Assembly (NCBI GenBank): GCA_910578085.1
Contig: CAJTPM010000046.1
Location: 1-23,820, forward strand
Source: an uncultured Lachnospiraceae bacterium
GTDB lineage: Bacteria; Bacillota; Clostridia; Lachnospirales; Lachnospiraceae
Direction: 5' to 3'
Length of the DNA stretch: 23,820 nt
Under the pieces are notes generated by a model, which was not told where the DNA came from, did no database searches, and saw only the letters and a list, made by a program, of their open reading frames with translations. The stretch's first letter is position 1, and each line of letters opens with the position of its first letter. The position numbers were made by a program, and so were the translations under genes. Below are positions 23,642-23,820 of this stretch, piece by piece.

Positions 23642-23820
23642 GTGATTTTCCAAAACTTGTTATGCCGCAGGTGGCAGTTCACTCCTGCAGGGGGTATGAC
23701 GGACAAGAGCTGAATTATTGTCGCAGGTAGGGAAAAGTTATAAATCCTGTCCGGGAATTAAAGCTCACGACAAACGCATGAGTAAATAAAATGTGAACAA
23801 ACTGCTCCATTATCCGTTAT

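Noticed and set aside
1..23820. CRISPR array
   Set aside because: No regularly spaced direct repeats and no cas genes were seen.

Overview
The window reads as a low-to-mid GC Gram-positive genome, most likely a Lachnospiraceae-type gut clostridium (Bacillota). The basis is inference from gene content: Shine-Dalgarno-rich starts, consensus sigma-A promoters, a Tad/Flp-type pilus locus containing a DUF5702-like protein, a two-subunit class I fumarase, a J-domain relic of clostridial style and a secreted family 5 glycoside hydrolase lipoprotein. No rRNA or tRNA gene was seen.

The left half (1 to about 12.34 kb) looks like a mobile island whose left end lies outside the window. It opens with a very AT-rich cargo pair: a 711-aa P-loop GTPase with an atypical Walker A motif, and a small Cys-rich protein with an ArpU-like C-terminus. 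Next come a double-SpoVG-domain protein, a Cro/C1-type regulator divergent from a lipoprotein, and a small helical protein. A 685-bp gene-free stretch follows. It holds a 21-bp perfect hairpin, a GC-rich hairpin cluster resembling a transfer origin, a strong terminator, a second copy of a leader element also found upstream of the SpoVG gene, and a probable large structured RNA of about 230 nt. A second HTH regulator is divergent from the recombinase operon. That operon encodes three consecutive tyrosine recombinases (372, 656 and 495 aa) and a 129-aa coiled-coil protein. It resembles Tn554 tnpA-tnpB-tnpC with an extra recombinase inserted before tnpC. Consensus promoters and TTGATAT operator-like half-sites control the divergent region.

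The island ends just upstream of a chromosomal pilus locus: DUF5702-like membrane-anchored protein, TadE-like protein with Cys/His repeats, TadV-type prepilin peptidase, second TadE-like protein, DUF6382-like/FHA protein and rhomboid protease. The usual tadA/B/C genes are not in the window and may lie beyond the island, which would mean the island split the locus. A 146-bp inverted-repeat element lies between the first two pilus genes.

The right part is ordinary chromosome: a flavodoxin-like/SCP2 fusion protein, a HIT hydrolase, fumarate hydratase alpha and beta subunits, a decayed Hsp70 plus J-domain membrane protein cassette (internal deletions and frameshifts), and a convergent GH5 lipoprotein with its own promoter.
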